Position numbers and translations under genes: made by a program. The notes below the pieces were generated by a model. That model saw only the letters and a list, made by a program, of their open reading frames with translations. It had not been told where the DNA came from and did no database searches. From positions 1 to 41,880 of the IMG/VR virus record IMGVR_UViG_3300006033_000010: 41,880 nt of DNA, one strand, 5' to 3'. Source of the stretch: a virus. Positions 6,868 to 13,879 of the stretch are shown piece after piece; the stretch's first letter is position 1, and the number at the start of each line of letters is the position of its first letter.

Positions 6868-7163
6868 GTGTCGATCTTTTTGGCAATCCGATCGCTGACG
6901 ACGCGCCCGTCGACGTCGCGCGCGAGAGGCGTCGTCGGAAAGATCGGCCAAAAGGTTACGCGCGAGCGCCCGGCTCTGGGCCGGCCGGCGAATTCTGCCG
7001 GACTTGCATGCATGCGAAGCGCAGCCCGTTTCACAACGCCTATTGGAAGTGCGGATTGGTCAAGCCGACGCGCGGGCCCGGCACCGACATTCGGCTCAAG
7101 TCGCCGGCGTGCAGTCGGTGGGAATGGCGCGACCTTCGACCAGGGCAACAGGAGAAGCTGTGA
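6864..7163 (+). CDS. Small Cys-containing phage protein (zinc-binding candidate)
   Basis: This protein has 99 residues. GTG 6864 overlaps the previous stop. The basic N-terminal third (ARERRRRKDRPKGYARAPG) precedes 'FCRTCMHAKR', 'YWKCGLVKPTRG' and 'DIRLKSPACSRWEW', a CxxC...C...C layout with a conserved-looking 'DIRxxxPACxxWE' end. This pattern recurs in small phage proteins of unknown role. The four Cys probably bind zinc. Confidence 0.65.
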   Translation: MSVDLFGNPIADDAPVDVARERRRRKDRPKGYARAPGSGPAGEFCRTCMHAKRSPFHNAYWKCGLVKPTRGPGTDIRLKSPACSRWEWRDLRPGQQEKL

Positions 7164-7519
7164 GCGTCCGCTCCACTGCGCTGCGCCTGGCGATCGCGTG
7201 CCGCAAGGCAATGCCCGACGCGAAGATCGACATCTGCCATCACCCGACGAGCTGGGGCTTCTCGTCCTACGTTCACATTCGCTTCGGGGCGACGCATACG
7301 GCCGCCCGCGTCAGCGATCACGGGATTGGCGCGCGGCGCTATTACAGCGACCCGGTCGTGACGCTCTACCTGCGCGACGGCGCCGTTCGCGGTGCATGGG
7401 AGCTCTGGTTGGCCGACCTGGCCGCGCGCTACCACGCCGCCGGCGGGACCGTCCCGGCGCCCGGCGGCCTGTTCGCCGATTTGACCCCGCCGGCCGCCGG
7501 GGCCATCTCCCAGGCATGA
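7160..7519 (+). CDS. Hypothetical protein, 119 aa
   Basis: GTG 7160 overlaps the previous stop. The product is an alpha/beta protein with 'LRLAIACRKAMPDAKIDI' (helix-strand), 'YVHIRFGATHTAARVSD', 'DPVVTLYLRDG' and 'WELWLADLAARYHAAGG'. The last third is Pro/Gly-rich. No family is assigned. The end overlaps the next ATG by four bases. Confidence 0.6.
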   Translation: MSVRSTALRLAIACRKAMPDAKIDICHHPTSWGFSSYVHIRFGATHTAARVSDHGIGARRYYSDPVVTLYLRDGAVRGAWELWLADLAARYHAAGGTVPAPGGLFADLTPPAAGAISQA

Positions 7520-7719
7520 GCCCGTCCGAGATCCGCGTCATCGTCCTCGACACCACCGGCCCCGTCGCCGGGCTGGCTGTGGAAAACTGGCAGCGCCGGG
7601 ACGCGCTGGCCTTCCACGGCCTGCCGGAAACGAAAAAACCCCGCCAGCGGACGCTGACGGGGCGAAAATCGAAATCCTATGGGGGTAACGTCAGGGTTTC
7701 AGGGGTGTCCGCTGGGTAG
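7516..7719 (+). CDS. Small hypothetical protein, last gene of the rightward operon
   Basis: ATG 7516 overlaps the previous stop (ATGA) and gives 67 residues. The first half is plausible protein (EIRVIVLDTTGPVAGLAVENW). The basic second half (KPRQRTLTGRKSKSYGG) is translated from DNA that also forms the terminator of the opposing late operon (7633-7662). The real gene may therefore be poorly conserved at its end. Confidence 0.45.
   Translation: MSPSEIRVIVLDTTGPVAGLAVENWQRRDALAFHGLPETKKPRQRTLTGRKSKSYGGNVRVSGVSAG
7633..7662 (-). terminator. Intrinsic terminator of the leftward late operon
   Basis: Read on the minus strand, CCCCGTCAGCG pairs with CGCTGGCGGGG (11 pairs, one G-T wobble, 2-base loop; 7639-7662). 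TTTTTT follows at 7638-7633. It lies about 150 bases past the last minus-strand gene and inside the 3' end of the converging plus-strand operon. On the plus strand no T-run follows the hairpin, so termination should be mainly leftward. Confidence 0.85.
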
Positions 7720-7809
7720 GTAGCCGCCGAGCGAAAAACGCATGGGTGACTCTCTAATGAGTCCCGTCGCGGATATTGATTTTTGCCCGGTCATTTGAGC
7801 AGGCGGAAC

Positions 7810-8031
7810 TTAGCGTTCCGTGTGCGCCGGCGGCCGCTCGTCCATCCACCCCGACCACACCCGGACGATCCCGCGCTGGTCGATCGCGAACAGCACGACC
7901 CACAGCACGATCGCATAAACGATCCACCCGGCGAGACAGATCTCGCCGGGTGTCATCGGGCGCAGGCGGATCGGTGGACGCCGCCGGCGCGGACCTCCGC
8001 GCTTGCGGAGGTCGTAGCCGCTCAGGGACAT
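7810..8031 (-). CDS. Small single-span membrane protein, end of late operon
   Basis: This protein has 73 residues. A very basic N terminus (DLRKRGGPRRRRPPIRLRP) is followed by one hydrophobic helix at about residues 28-49 (GEICLAGWIVYAIVLWVVLFAI) and a short tail with 'WSGWMDERPP'. The charge pattern places the N terminus in the cytoplasm. The function is unknown. It is the last gene before the late terminator. Confidence 0.6.
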   Translation of the reverse strand: MSLSGYDLRKRGGPRRRRPPIRLRPMTPGEICLAGWIVYAIVLWVVLFAIDQRGIVRVWSGWMDERPPAHTER

Positions 8032-8037
8032 GGGCGG

Positions 8038-8283
8038 TTAGCCGGGCTTCAGGAAGCCGGCCGGGGCCGGGTCAATCAGGTTCTGGCGGGCCCGGATGTA
8101 GGTGGCGGCCGCCGTGACGCCGGCGAGCGGCGCCACAACCAGCGGGGCCAGGCCGCCGACAAGCGGGATCATCGGGATCGCCAGGGCGTAAACGACGCCG
8201 GCAGCAACCCCGACGCCGGTGGCGACGGCGACGTCAGCGGCGATTGACGCCGGCCGATCGAGCCACTTCGTAAACTTAGACAT
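8038..8283 (-). CDS. Small two-helix membrane protein
   Basis: This protein has 81 residues from ATG 8283. Two hydrophobic stretches, 'IAADVAVATGVGVAAGVVYALAI' (split here as residues 13-35) and 'LVGGLAPLVVAPLAGVTAAATYI', are separated by a Pro turn. Size and topology resemble a class II holin. The gene lies downstream of the spanins rather than beside the endolysin, so a holin role is only one possibility. Confidence 0.55.
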   Translation of the reverse strand: MSKFTKWLDRPASIAADVAVATGVGVAAGVVYALAIPMIPLVGGLAPLVVAPLAGVTAAATYIRARQNLIDPAPAGFLKPG

Positions 8284-8297
8284 GGGCACGTCCTCCT

Positions 8298-9338
8298 CTA
8301 CGGTGAAGGTGTTGGCGTCGGCGCGTCCGGCTTGCGGACCACGACCTTCGCGAAGATCGCCGCCGGCACGAACAGCAGCAGCAGGCCAATGAAGAAGTAG
8401 ACGCGCGACTGCGCGTCGGGGATCGTCCACTTCGTCTGATCGGCAATCTGCCGGATGAAATAGTTCGAGGCCTCGGGCAGCGCCTTGAGCTCGGCCTTCT
8501 TCTTCTCGATGTCTGCCGCGCGCAGCGCCTGCAGCGTTTCCATCTCGTCGATGCGCGCAATCTGCATCTGCGCCGCCTTGATCGGGTCGCAGGCGCTGTC
8601 GCGCACGTTGGTGGAGACATCCTGCGTGCAATCGACGGAAGCTCGCAGGATCTTCTGCTTGCACTGCATCCGCTCCTCGAAGTCGGAGACCTTCGCGCAC
8701 AGGATCTTGGCCTCGCCGTCCGTCACCGTGTTGAGGTGTGAGCCGACAGCCTCGTCCTGGGCGCGCTCCATGGCGAGCTCAGCCGCCTTCCGGCTGGGCA
8801 TGGTGTCGTTCGTCTCGCGGATCTTCACCTCGAGGCCGCGGATATCGTCCTCGAGCGTCACGCGCTTGTCGACGATCGCGCGCACTTCGTCGGCCGCCTG
8901 CGTCTGCGCCGTGTAGATCGCAAACAGGGCGAGCGCCGCCGTCCCCGCCACGATCGAGGACCAGCGGTTCGCCTTGCCGCCGCGCACCGCGAAGAACTTG
9001 CGGCCGTCGGCGATGAACATGAACACGGCCAGGATGAAGATCAGCGAATTGAACACCGCGACGAGCCCGCCGAAGTGCCAGCCATTCACCTCGAGGCCCG
9101 GGAGCACGACGACGCCGGCCTGCCAGGCGAACGGGATCTCGCCGGCGCAGTACATGGCGACGCCGAACGCGAGGAGCACGATCCCCGCCCAGTCGTCGAG
9201 GCCGTCGCGCAGCGCCAGCCGGTCGAGGCCGTCGCCATAGTGCTTACGTTCCAGCCTCGCCCTTAGCCGGGGGTCGGACGACAGCTGCGCCGCCGCCTCG
9301 ATCTCCGCTTCCGTGTTCGCCGATTTCGGTTTGTCCAT
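8298..9338 (-). CDS. Four-span membrane protein with periplasmic Cys cluster and coiled coil
   Basis: This protein has 346 residues. Hydrophobic helices lie at about 50-70, 90-110, 127-147 and 313-333. Between the last two lies a roughly 165-residue soluble segment with a coiled-coil start (150-200, 'DDIRGLEVKIRETNDTM'), four Cys (214, 226, 237, 250) and a second charged helix (260-285). The Cys spacing suggests disulfides, so this segment may be periplasmic. It is not a recognised lysis protein. Its place after the lysis cassette at the end of the late operon suits an envelope-modifying or exclusion role, which is an inference. Confidence 0.7.
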   Translation of the reverse strand: MDKPKSANTEAEIEAAAQLSSDPRLRARLERKHYGDGLDRLALRDGLDDWAGIVLLAFGVAMYCAGEIPFAWQAGVVVLPGLEVNGWHFGGLVAVFNSLIFILAVFMFIADGRKFFAVRGGKANRWSSIVAGTAALALFAIYTAQTQAADEVRAIVDKRVTLEDDIRGLEVKIRETNDTMPSRKAAELAMERAQDEAVGSHLNTVTDGEAKILCAKVSDFEERMQCKQKILRASVDCTQDVSTNVRDSACDPIKAAQMQIARIDEMETLQALRAADIEKKKAELKALPEASNYFIRQIADQTKWTIPDAQSRVYFFIGLLLLFVPAAIFAKVVVRKPDAPTPTPSP

Positions 9339-9708
9339 CGTCAGCCCCTTGCTCTCTCCACCAGTCCTGCCAGGCGATCGCGATCGCGCGCAGCGCCAGC
9401 GCCGTGATCGCCAGGCAGTCGCGTTCGTTCAGTGCGTCTTCGGTCGTGATGCGCCCGTCGCCGGTGATGTCGCCGCTCGGGCACGCCGGCGGCAGCTGCT
9501 CGGCCGTCACCGGCAGGTCGGGCTTGCCGTCCCCATTCGTGTCAGCGTCGGGGCGGACCCGCCACGGCGCCTTCACGAGCGGGGGGCTCGGGGTAGCCTG
9601 CGGCGGCAAAAGGATCGGCTCTGCACGCCGCGCCGTAGCGCACGATGCACAGATCATCAGGCATGCGGCTGTTAAGCCAATCGGTAGTGGTCTTGTCCGC
9701 GCCTTCAT
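9244..9708 (-). CDS. Outer-membrane spanin candidate (Rz1-like lipoprotein) with EF-hand repeats
   Basis: This protein has 154 residues. The N terminus is a signal sequence (KARTRPLPIGLTAACLMIC) with Cys at 20 and 23 as lipobox-like candidates, then a Pro-rich stretch (LLPPQATPSPPLVKAP) typical of o-spanins. The first 56 codons overlap the i-spanin gene in another frame, a classic Rz/Rz1 arrangement. Unusually, residues 56-66 (DTNGDGKPD) and 80-92 (DITGDGRITTED) are dockerin/EF-hand-like calcium loops. Fusion of inner and outer membranes at lysis is the inferred role. The lipobox is not canonical. Confidence 0.65.
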   Translation of the reverse strand: MKARTRPLPIGLTAACLMICASCATARRAEPILLPPQATPSPPLVKAPWRVRPDADTNGDGKPDLPVTAEQLPPACPSGDITGDGRITTEDALNERDCLAITALALRAIAIAWQDWWREQGADDGQTEIGEHGSGDRGGGAAVVRPPAKGEAGT

Positions 9709-10099
9709 AGGATTTCACCAGCTTTGCGTATTGATCGGAAAGGGCCTTGAGCCTCGCCTCGAGCTGCGCGGTCCTGGCGCTCTGCGTGGCCTTGGCCTCG
9801 GCCGAGAGCGCCTCCCATCCCCGGAAGGTCTCGATCGTCTCGAAGCAGGCCTGCCGGTCAGCTTCCGCGCGCCAGGTGAGGTTCATCTCCCGCCGGCCGG
9901 CGTTCTGCACGAGCACGACCAGGCTGTCGGCGCTCGCTTTCTGCGCTTCGGCCGACTTGGCCGCGAGGGCGCGATACTCGCCGCTGGACGCCGCATCCTT
10001 CCAGAAGCCGACACCCCACGCGCCGAGAGCGGCGCCGAACAGGACGGCGGCCAGCATCATGCCGCCATTGCCGCCGAAGAAGCTCTTGATCCAGTCCAT
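9542..10099 (-). CDS. Inner-membrane spanin candidate (Rz-like)
   Basis: This protein has 185 residues from ATG 10099, preceded by AGGAGG. One N-terminal membrane helix (MMLAAVLFGAALGAWGVGFW, about 14-33) is followed by a long periplasmic helical region (40-140, 'AKSAEAQKASADSLVVLVQN', 'LEARLKALSDQYAKLVKSY') and a Cys/Pro-rich end. Type II topology, coiled coil, the position after the endolysin and the overlapping lipoprotein gene all fit an i-spanin. Confidence 0.75.
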   Translation of the reverse strand: MDWIKSFFGGNGGMMLAAVLFGAALGAWGVGFWKDAASSGEYRALAAKSAEAQKASADSLVVLVQNAGRREMNLTWRAEADRQACFETIETFRGWEALSAEAKATQSARTAQLEARLKALSDQYAKLVKSYEGADKTTTDWLNSRMPDDLCIVRYGAACRADPFAAAGYPEPPAREGAVAGPPRR

Positions 10100-10108
10100 C
10101 ACCGCCTC

Positions 10109-10786
10109 CTACGCAAACTTCCGGAGGCCCGCGGCCAGCTTCGTGTCGTAGGCGTTGTCGCGATAGCGCGGGCCGTTCCAGTGGAAGCTGATCGCGGGCA
10201 CGTCCTTGTCGATCATCGCCTTGCGCAGATCCGCGCACTTCGGGTGCCGGATGAAACGCGCCATCGCCACCAGCTGCATGCCCGCGCCCATCTTCTGCGC
10301 CGTGTAGAAGGCCAGCGCATCCTTGAAGCCGCATCGCTCGGCCCACCAGCCCATGATCTGCGGCCCGCCGTGACTGGTCGAGAAGATCGCGCGTTGCGGA
10401 TCGATCTCCATCAGCTTCTCGAAGTTAGAGAGACGCACGCGCTGGCCGGTGATTGTCGTCGCCGGCGTGTCGCCGCCGGGATTGAGGGGCTTGGGCAGAT
10501 CGCGCTTGTCGCCGCCGAACTTCACCCACTTGCCGCCCTCGATGCGTTTCAACGGTTCGCCGTTGAGCAGGGCGAGCTGGCGGCTCTCGATCTGCCAGAT
10601 GGTCTGCAGGACGGCGACCGATACGCCAGTGTCATCCGAGGTCGCGAGATACTCCTCGCGGGTGGGCTTGACCGCGCCCTCGCCATCGAAGCGCGCGCCG
10701 GCATCGTGATAGACGCGCGCCACGTCGCGGAGCTTCTCCACCGACGTCGGCCGCAGCATGCCGGTGAGCGTTTCACGGATCCCCAT
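10109..10786 (-). CDS. Endolysin, N-acetylmuramidase family (DUF3380)
   Basis: This 225-residue enzyme would cut the MurNAc-GlcNAc bonds of peptidoglycan at the end of infection. Family features include 'VAVLQTIWQIES' with the likely catalytic E67, 'SHGGPQIMGWWAERCGF' (compare the family's SWGxxQIMGxxxxxxG), and the C-terminal 'FHWNGPRYRDNAYDTKLAAG', close to the usual NGPxYxxNxYDxKLA. About 40 extra N-terminal residues have no clear signal peptide, so release probably needs a holin. The start overlaps the stop of the upstream gene (10786). Confidence 0.88.
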   Translation of the reverse strand: MGIRETLTGMLRPTSVEKLRDVARVYHDAGARFDGEGAVKPTREEYLATSDDTGVSVAVLQTIWQIESRQLALLNGEPLKRIEGGKWVKFGGDKRDLPKPLNPGGDTPATTITGQRVRLSNFEKLMEIDPQRAIFSTSHGGPQIMGWWAERCGFKDALAFYTAQKMGAGMQLVAMARFIRHPKCADLRKAMIDKDVPAISFHWNGPRYRDNAYDTKLAAGLRKFA

Positions 10787-11166
10787 CAGTCGCGCTCCGC
10801 CTGCGTGCGCAACCTGTGCTCCTCGCGCAACCTTTCCATCTCCTGCTCATGCTGCAGCTTCGCCATGGCCATCGCATGCTCCTGCGCCTGCCTGTCGTTC
10901 CGACCCTGCGCGACCTTGTCGGAAACCTGAGAGGTGAAGAACACGCGGATGACGAACGCGCACAGCGCCAGGGCGAGCAGCCATGACGGCAGTCCGTTGT
11001 CGCCGACCACGGCGTTCATGACGGCGCCGCCCGCCTTGGCGACACCGTTGCCGAAATCCTCGATCGGCTTCACGGCCTCGCCGAGGTCGTAAGGCATTTG
11101 CCCGCTCTGTATTGCAGCCCCGAGACCCAGCATCCCAAACCCCACCGATACGGTTGAAAGCTTCAT
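10786..11166 (-). CDS. Membrane protein with cytoplasmic coiled coil, lysis region
   Basis: This protein has 126 residues. A weakly hydrophobic N terminus (VGFGMLGLGAAIQSG) comes first, then a clear membrane helix at about 60-78 (PSWLLALALCAFVIRVFF), then a highly charged helix rich in Gln, Glu, Arg and Met (AQEHAMAMAKLQHEQEMERL). It sits between a holin candidate and the muramidase with 4-base overlaps on both sides. It could be a holin partner or antiholin. I do not recognise the family. Confidence 0.65.
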   Translation of the reverse strand: MKLSTVSVGFGMLGLGAAIQSGQMPYDLGEAVKPIEDFGNGVAKAGGAVMNAVVGDNGLPSWLLALALCAFVIRVFFTSQVSDKVAQGRNDRQAQEHAMAMAKLQHEQEMERLREEHRLRTQAERD

Positions 11167-11456
11167 TGTCCGGCAGGCCCAGCAGCCTTACGGCGATGCG
11201 GCCGGAAGAACACGAGCGCCGCGCACGCCATGGTGTGGTCCTGGAGGATCGGCCGCGGCGTCCACAGGTCCTCGGTCCGGATCGCTTCCCAGAGCTGCGG
11301 GGCTGCTTGCAGCAACTCGCCGCCGAACACGGCCAGCGAGATCCCGCCGATCGCGGCCCACAGCCAGTCCGCCCAGGGACCGCCCTGCGTCATCGCGCGC
11401 CAGGCAAGCGCGCCGGCGGACGCCAGAAGCCCAACCCACAGAAGCATCGGGATCAT
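11163..11456 (-). CDS. Holin candidate
   Basis: This protein has 97 residues. Two to three hydrophobic segments are 'MIPMLLWVGLLASAGALAW', 'WLWAAIGGISLAVFGGEL' and the weaker 'MACAALVFF'. The tail is basic (RPHRRKAAG). Size, helices, basic C terminus and position at the head of the lysis cassette fit a holin that would release the muramidase. No family signature is visible, so the call rests on context. Confidence 0.5.
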   Translation of the reverse strand: MIPMLLWVGLLASAGALAWRAMTQGGPWADWLWAAIGGISLAVFGGELLQAAPQLWEAIRTEDLWTPRPILQDHTMACAALVFFRPHRRKAAGPAGQ

Positions 11457-11467
11457 GCGGATACTCC

Positions 11468-11827
11468 CTAGAGAACTTGTCCGAGGAAATCGCCAAATTC
11501 CACGCCAAGCGTGTTGTCGTAGACCGTGATCTCGCCCTCTGATGGCGAGGTTCCTACAAAGCGGAGCGCCAGCGTATCGCCGTTGGCGACCGAGAGCGTG
11601 CTGTTGTGGGCGAACAGCGTGAAGCTCCCGCCGTTCTTCTGGTAGTAGAAATCGCCCGAGCTGCCCGACAGGCTGAACCGGATGACACCCGGATTTCCTG
11701 CCGGAACAGTGAGGGTCCGGGTTGCCGACGTCCGTGTTGTCGAGATGCCGGACGAGATGCCCCAGTTCACGTCAACCGTGATGGGCTGAACTTTGCCCAT
11801 GGCGGCCGTCGCCAGCAGCAGACTCAC
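11468..11827 (-). CDS. Beta-rich protein downstream of tail fibre
   Basis: This protein has 119 residues from GTG 11827, which overlaps the upstream stop. ATG 11800 is an alternative that removes 'VSLLLATAA'. The body is Ser/Thr/Gly-rich beta sequence: 'TVDVNWGISSGISTTRTSAT', 'PGVIRFSLSGSSGDFYYQKN' and 'TLSVANGDTLALRFVG'. It looks like a small beta-sandwich domain of the kind used in receptor binding or fibre decoration. The role is inferred from its place between fibre and lysis genes. Confidence 0.6.
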   Translation of the reverse strand: MSLLLATAAMGKVQPITVDVNWGISSGISTTRTSATRTLTVPAGNPGVIRFSLSGSSGDFYYQKNGGSFTLFAHNSTLSVANGDTLALRFVGTSPSEGEITVYDNTLGVEFGDFLGQVL

Positions 11828-12204
11828 TGGGCGGGGCCCGGCTTCGCCAGCAGCGGCTTCACACACGCATCGTAAGCAGCATCCGCGTCAGCGATGGCCT
11901 TCAGCTTGCCTTCCGCGTCGCGCAGAGCAGCCGCAAGTCCGTCCCGCTCGGCCGTAAGCGCGCCAATCGCAGCGTTGCGCTCATTCCGATCGGCCTCGAT
12001 GTCGGAGGCCTGCAGGGCGACGGCGGAGCCCACATGCGCCGTCACCTCCTCGGCCGTCGCCGGGATATCGTCGGGCACGACCTTCTCCGATCCGTCTCCG
12101 AATTTGACGAACCGATCCACGGCCCAGCGCCAGCCCGTGGGCGCTCCATTCTTGTCGAGATCGAGGATCAGTTGCTTTTTGACGACCTTGAGTTGTTCCA
12201 TCAT
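11824..12204 (-). CDS. Putative tail fibre assembly or accessory protein
   Basis: This protein has 126 residues. ATG 12204 overlaps the fibre stop, and ATG 12201 is an alternative. The N-terminal half has 'GWRWAVDRFVKFGDGSEKV'. The C-terminal half is a long helix (RNERNAAIGALTAERDGLAA). A small protein with a coiled-coil C terminus directly after the fibre gene matches the place of a fibre chaperone, but sequence identity to Tfa proteins is not apparent. Confidence 0.5.
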   Translation of the reverse strand: MMEQLKVVKKQLILDLDKNGAPTGWRWAVDRFVKFGDGSEKVVPDDIPATAEEVTAHVGSAVALQASDIEADRNERNAAIGALTAERDGLAAALRDAEGKLKAIADADAAYDACVKPLLAKPGPAQ

Positions 12205-13865
12205 GTAACTCCCATGCCGGAAACGATGGCTTCCGAATTGCTGACGAAGTAGAGAGCGGCGCGTCCGCGGGCGGCCAGAGAGCGCGTTCCCGTGGTCGAT
12301 GACCCGTCGAGGCGCAGCGTCATGCCCGTGTCCTGCACGATGCTGCGCGCGGACGCGCCAGCGTAGATCTCGATGCGATCTCCCGCTGCGTGCACGCCGT
12401 CATTGATCGTGATGTCGCCGGAAGCGTTGACCTGCTTGTTGGAGCTGGCGCTTGTGAGCGTGCCGGATGTTTCCGATGAGATCGCGACAGCGGACTGCAA
12501 TGGCACAGTGGCGCGAAGCAGAGACGTCCCGATTTCGAGACGCGTTGTGCCGCTGGTTTGCAGGTTGACGTTGTTGCCGTCCGCCGCATCCAGGTCGAGG
12601 TTGCCATTCTCGGAGGAGATGTCACCAGGGCGAAAATGCGTCCGGCGACTGGTTGTGCTGTTGCTGATCCGCAACCCTTCGTCTGCTTCAGCAGACCGGG
12701 TGATTGTTTGCAAATTGCCGGAGAACGTCCACGCGCCATTTACCGTCGGCGCTCCCGCCACCGTCCCGCTCAGCGTGGGACTGGAAAGCGTCTTGTTGGA
12801 GAGCGTCAGAGAGTTGGCGGATGTCGCGACCGTGTTGCCGCCGGACGTGATTGCGCCATCGACGGCAAGCGCTGTCTCGACAAACCACCTTGAGTTCGCG
12901 AAATCGTATCCAAGCTCTTTCGTGAAATCGAGCGTGCCAGCCGGTCCGGGCGTAAACGTGAAGAGTGTTCCGGCGGCCTGATAGAGCGCGTTCACGAGAT
13001 TGCTCGTGCCCGTCTCCCGCCAGCGCGTCAGCGAGTTGGCGCTGGCGTTTTCCCATGTCTGGACAGCGCTGAAGACATTGCTAGTGTTGTTCTTCGGAAC
13101 GGTATCGCCGCTCGTGCCGATGGTGGCGAGCGCGGCAGTGCCGAGGCTGAGCTGCGTCCGCATCGCTGCATAATCAGCAGCGCCAAGAATGCTCTGGACG
13201 TTGGCGGATGGCGTGATGCCGGAATAGGTCTGGAGGTTGGCGCTGTAGGCCTGCACGTTCGTGCCGATCGCCAGACCCAGGCTGGCGCGGGCGGCTGCGG
13301 CGTCAGCAGCGCCGAGAAACGCGAAGATGGCCGCTGACGATGCGACCTCCTCGGATGATCCGGCGCCGGAGCTGGAGCGCCCAACCAGCCGGTACTGCGC
13401 CGACATCGAAAGCGAGGTCGCCTCGCTGAGGCCGCCGACGATCTGAAAGCCGCCCGCCGTGCTGTCCAGAGCCGGCAAGTACACGACGTCAAGCAGCGTG
13501 CCGGCGAGAATGTCGCCGCTGCCCGCCTGGGTCCCGTCCGGCCGGTAGACCTTCTTGGCGCCAATCCCGTCCACGTTGAGGGTGACGGCGCCGGACGACG
13601 TCCCGTTCGGTTTCCACAGAAATCGCATGCCTGCGGAGTAGGCGGTTAGCGTCTCGCCCGAGGTCAGCGTGTAGGCGTTGGACGATCCGCCCTGGGTGAC
13701 ATTTCCCGCCAGCCAGTCGCGATAAAAGGCCAGTCTCGACATGAGCGAGCGGGCGCTGTCATTCACCGTCGACGGCGCCTGGCCTTCCTGGAAGTTGACC
13801 CCCGTCGTCGACGCCCCGTTATTGGCGGGTGTCCTGTCGAACGCTAGGATGCTGGGGTTAGCCAT
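12201..13865 (-). CDS. Tail fibre protein
   Basis: This protein has 554 residues. The N-terminal virion-attachment part has the recurrent phage motif 'NFQEGQAPSTVNDSARSLM' (24-42) and 'AGMRFLWKPNGTSSGAVTLN'. The middle contains short alanine-rich and 'SNVFSAVQTWENASANSL' segments. The C-terminal half is Ser/Thr/Asn/Gly-rich repetitive beta sequence, such as 'NTVATSANSLTLSNKTLSSP', expected to form a trimeric shaft and tip. It would bind the host surface. The divergent plus-strand moron gene and its promoter overlap or abut its 5' end. Confidence 0.82.
   Translation of the reverse strand: MANPSILAFDRTPANNGASTTGVNFQEGQAPSTVNDSARSLMSRLAFYRDWLAGNVTQGGSSNAYTLTSGETLTAYSAGMRFLWKPNGTSSGAVTLNVDGIGAKKVYRPDGTQAGSGDILAGTLLDVVYLPALDSTAGGFQIVGGLSEATSLSMSAQYRLVGRSSSGAGSSEEVASSAAIFAFLGAADAAAARASLGLAIGTNVQAYSANLQTYSGITPSANVQSILGAADYAAMRTQLSLGTAALATIGTSGDTVPKNNTSNVFSAVQTWENASANSLTRWRETGTSNLVNALYQAAGTLFTFTPGPAGTLDFTKELGYDFANSRWFVETALAVDGAITSGGNTVATSANSLTLSNKTLSSPTLSGTVAGAPTVNGAWTFSGNLQTITRSAEADEGLRISNSTTSRRTHFRPGDISSENGNLDLDAADGNNVNLQTSGTTRLEIGTSLLRATVPLQSAVAISSETSGTLTSASSNKQVNASGDITINDGVHAAGDRIEIYAGASARSIVQDTGMTLRLDGSSTTGTRSLAARGRAALYFVSNSEAIVSGMGVT
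13822..13850 (+). promoter_or_regulatory. Sigma70-like promoter of the plus-strand moron
   Basis: TTGGCG (13822-13827), a 17-base spacer and TAGGAT (13845-13850) predict a start near 13857, 23 bases before the ATG at 13880. The element lies within the 5' coding end of the minus-strand fibre gene. It would give the moron transcription independent of the phage operons. It is a pattern match only. Confidence 0.5.
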
Positions 13866-13879
13866 CGTTGGGGACCCTC

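Noticed and set aside
7744-7762. Small hairpin GACTC-tctaat-GAGTC in the convergent region
   Set aside because: A five-base stem with no T-run on either strand is too weak to call a terminator.
9404-10930. Plus-strand frame of 508 codons over the lysis genes
   Set aside because: It runs antisense across spanins and endolysin, whose protein motifs are clear on the other strand.
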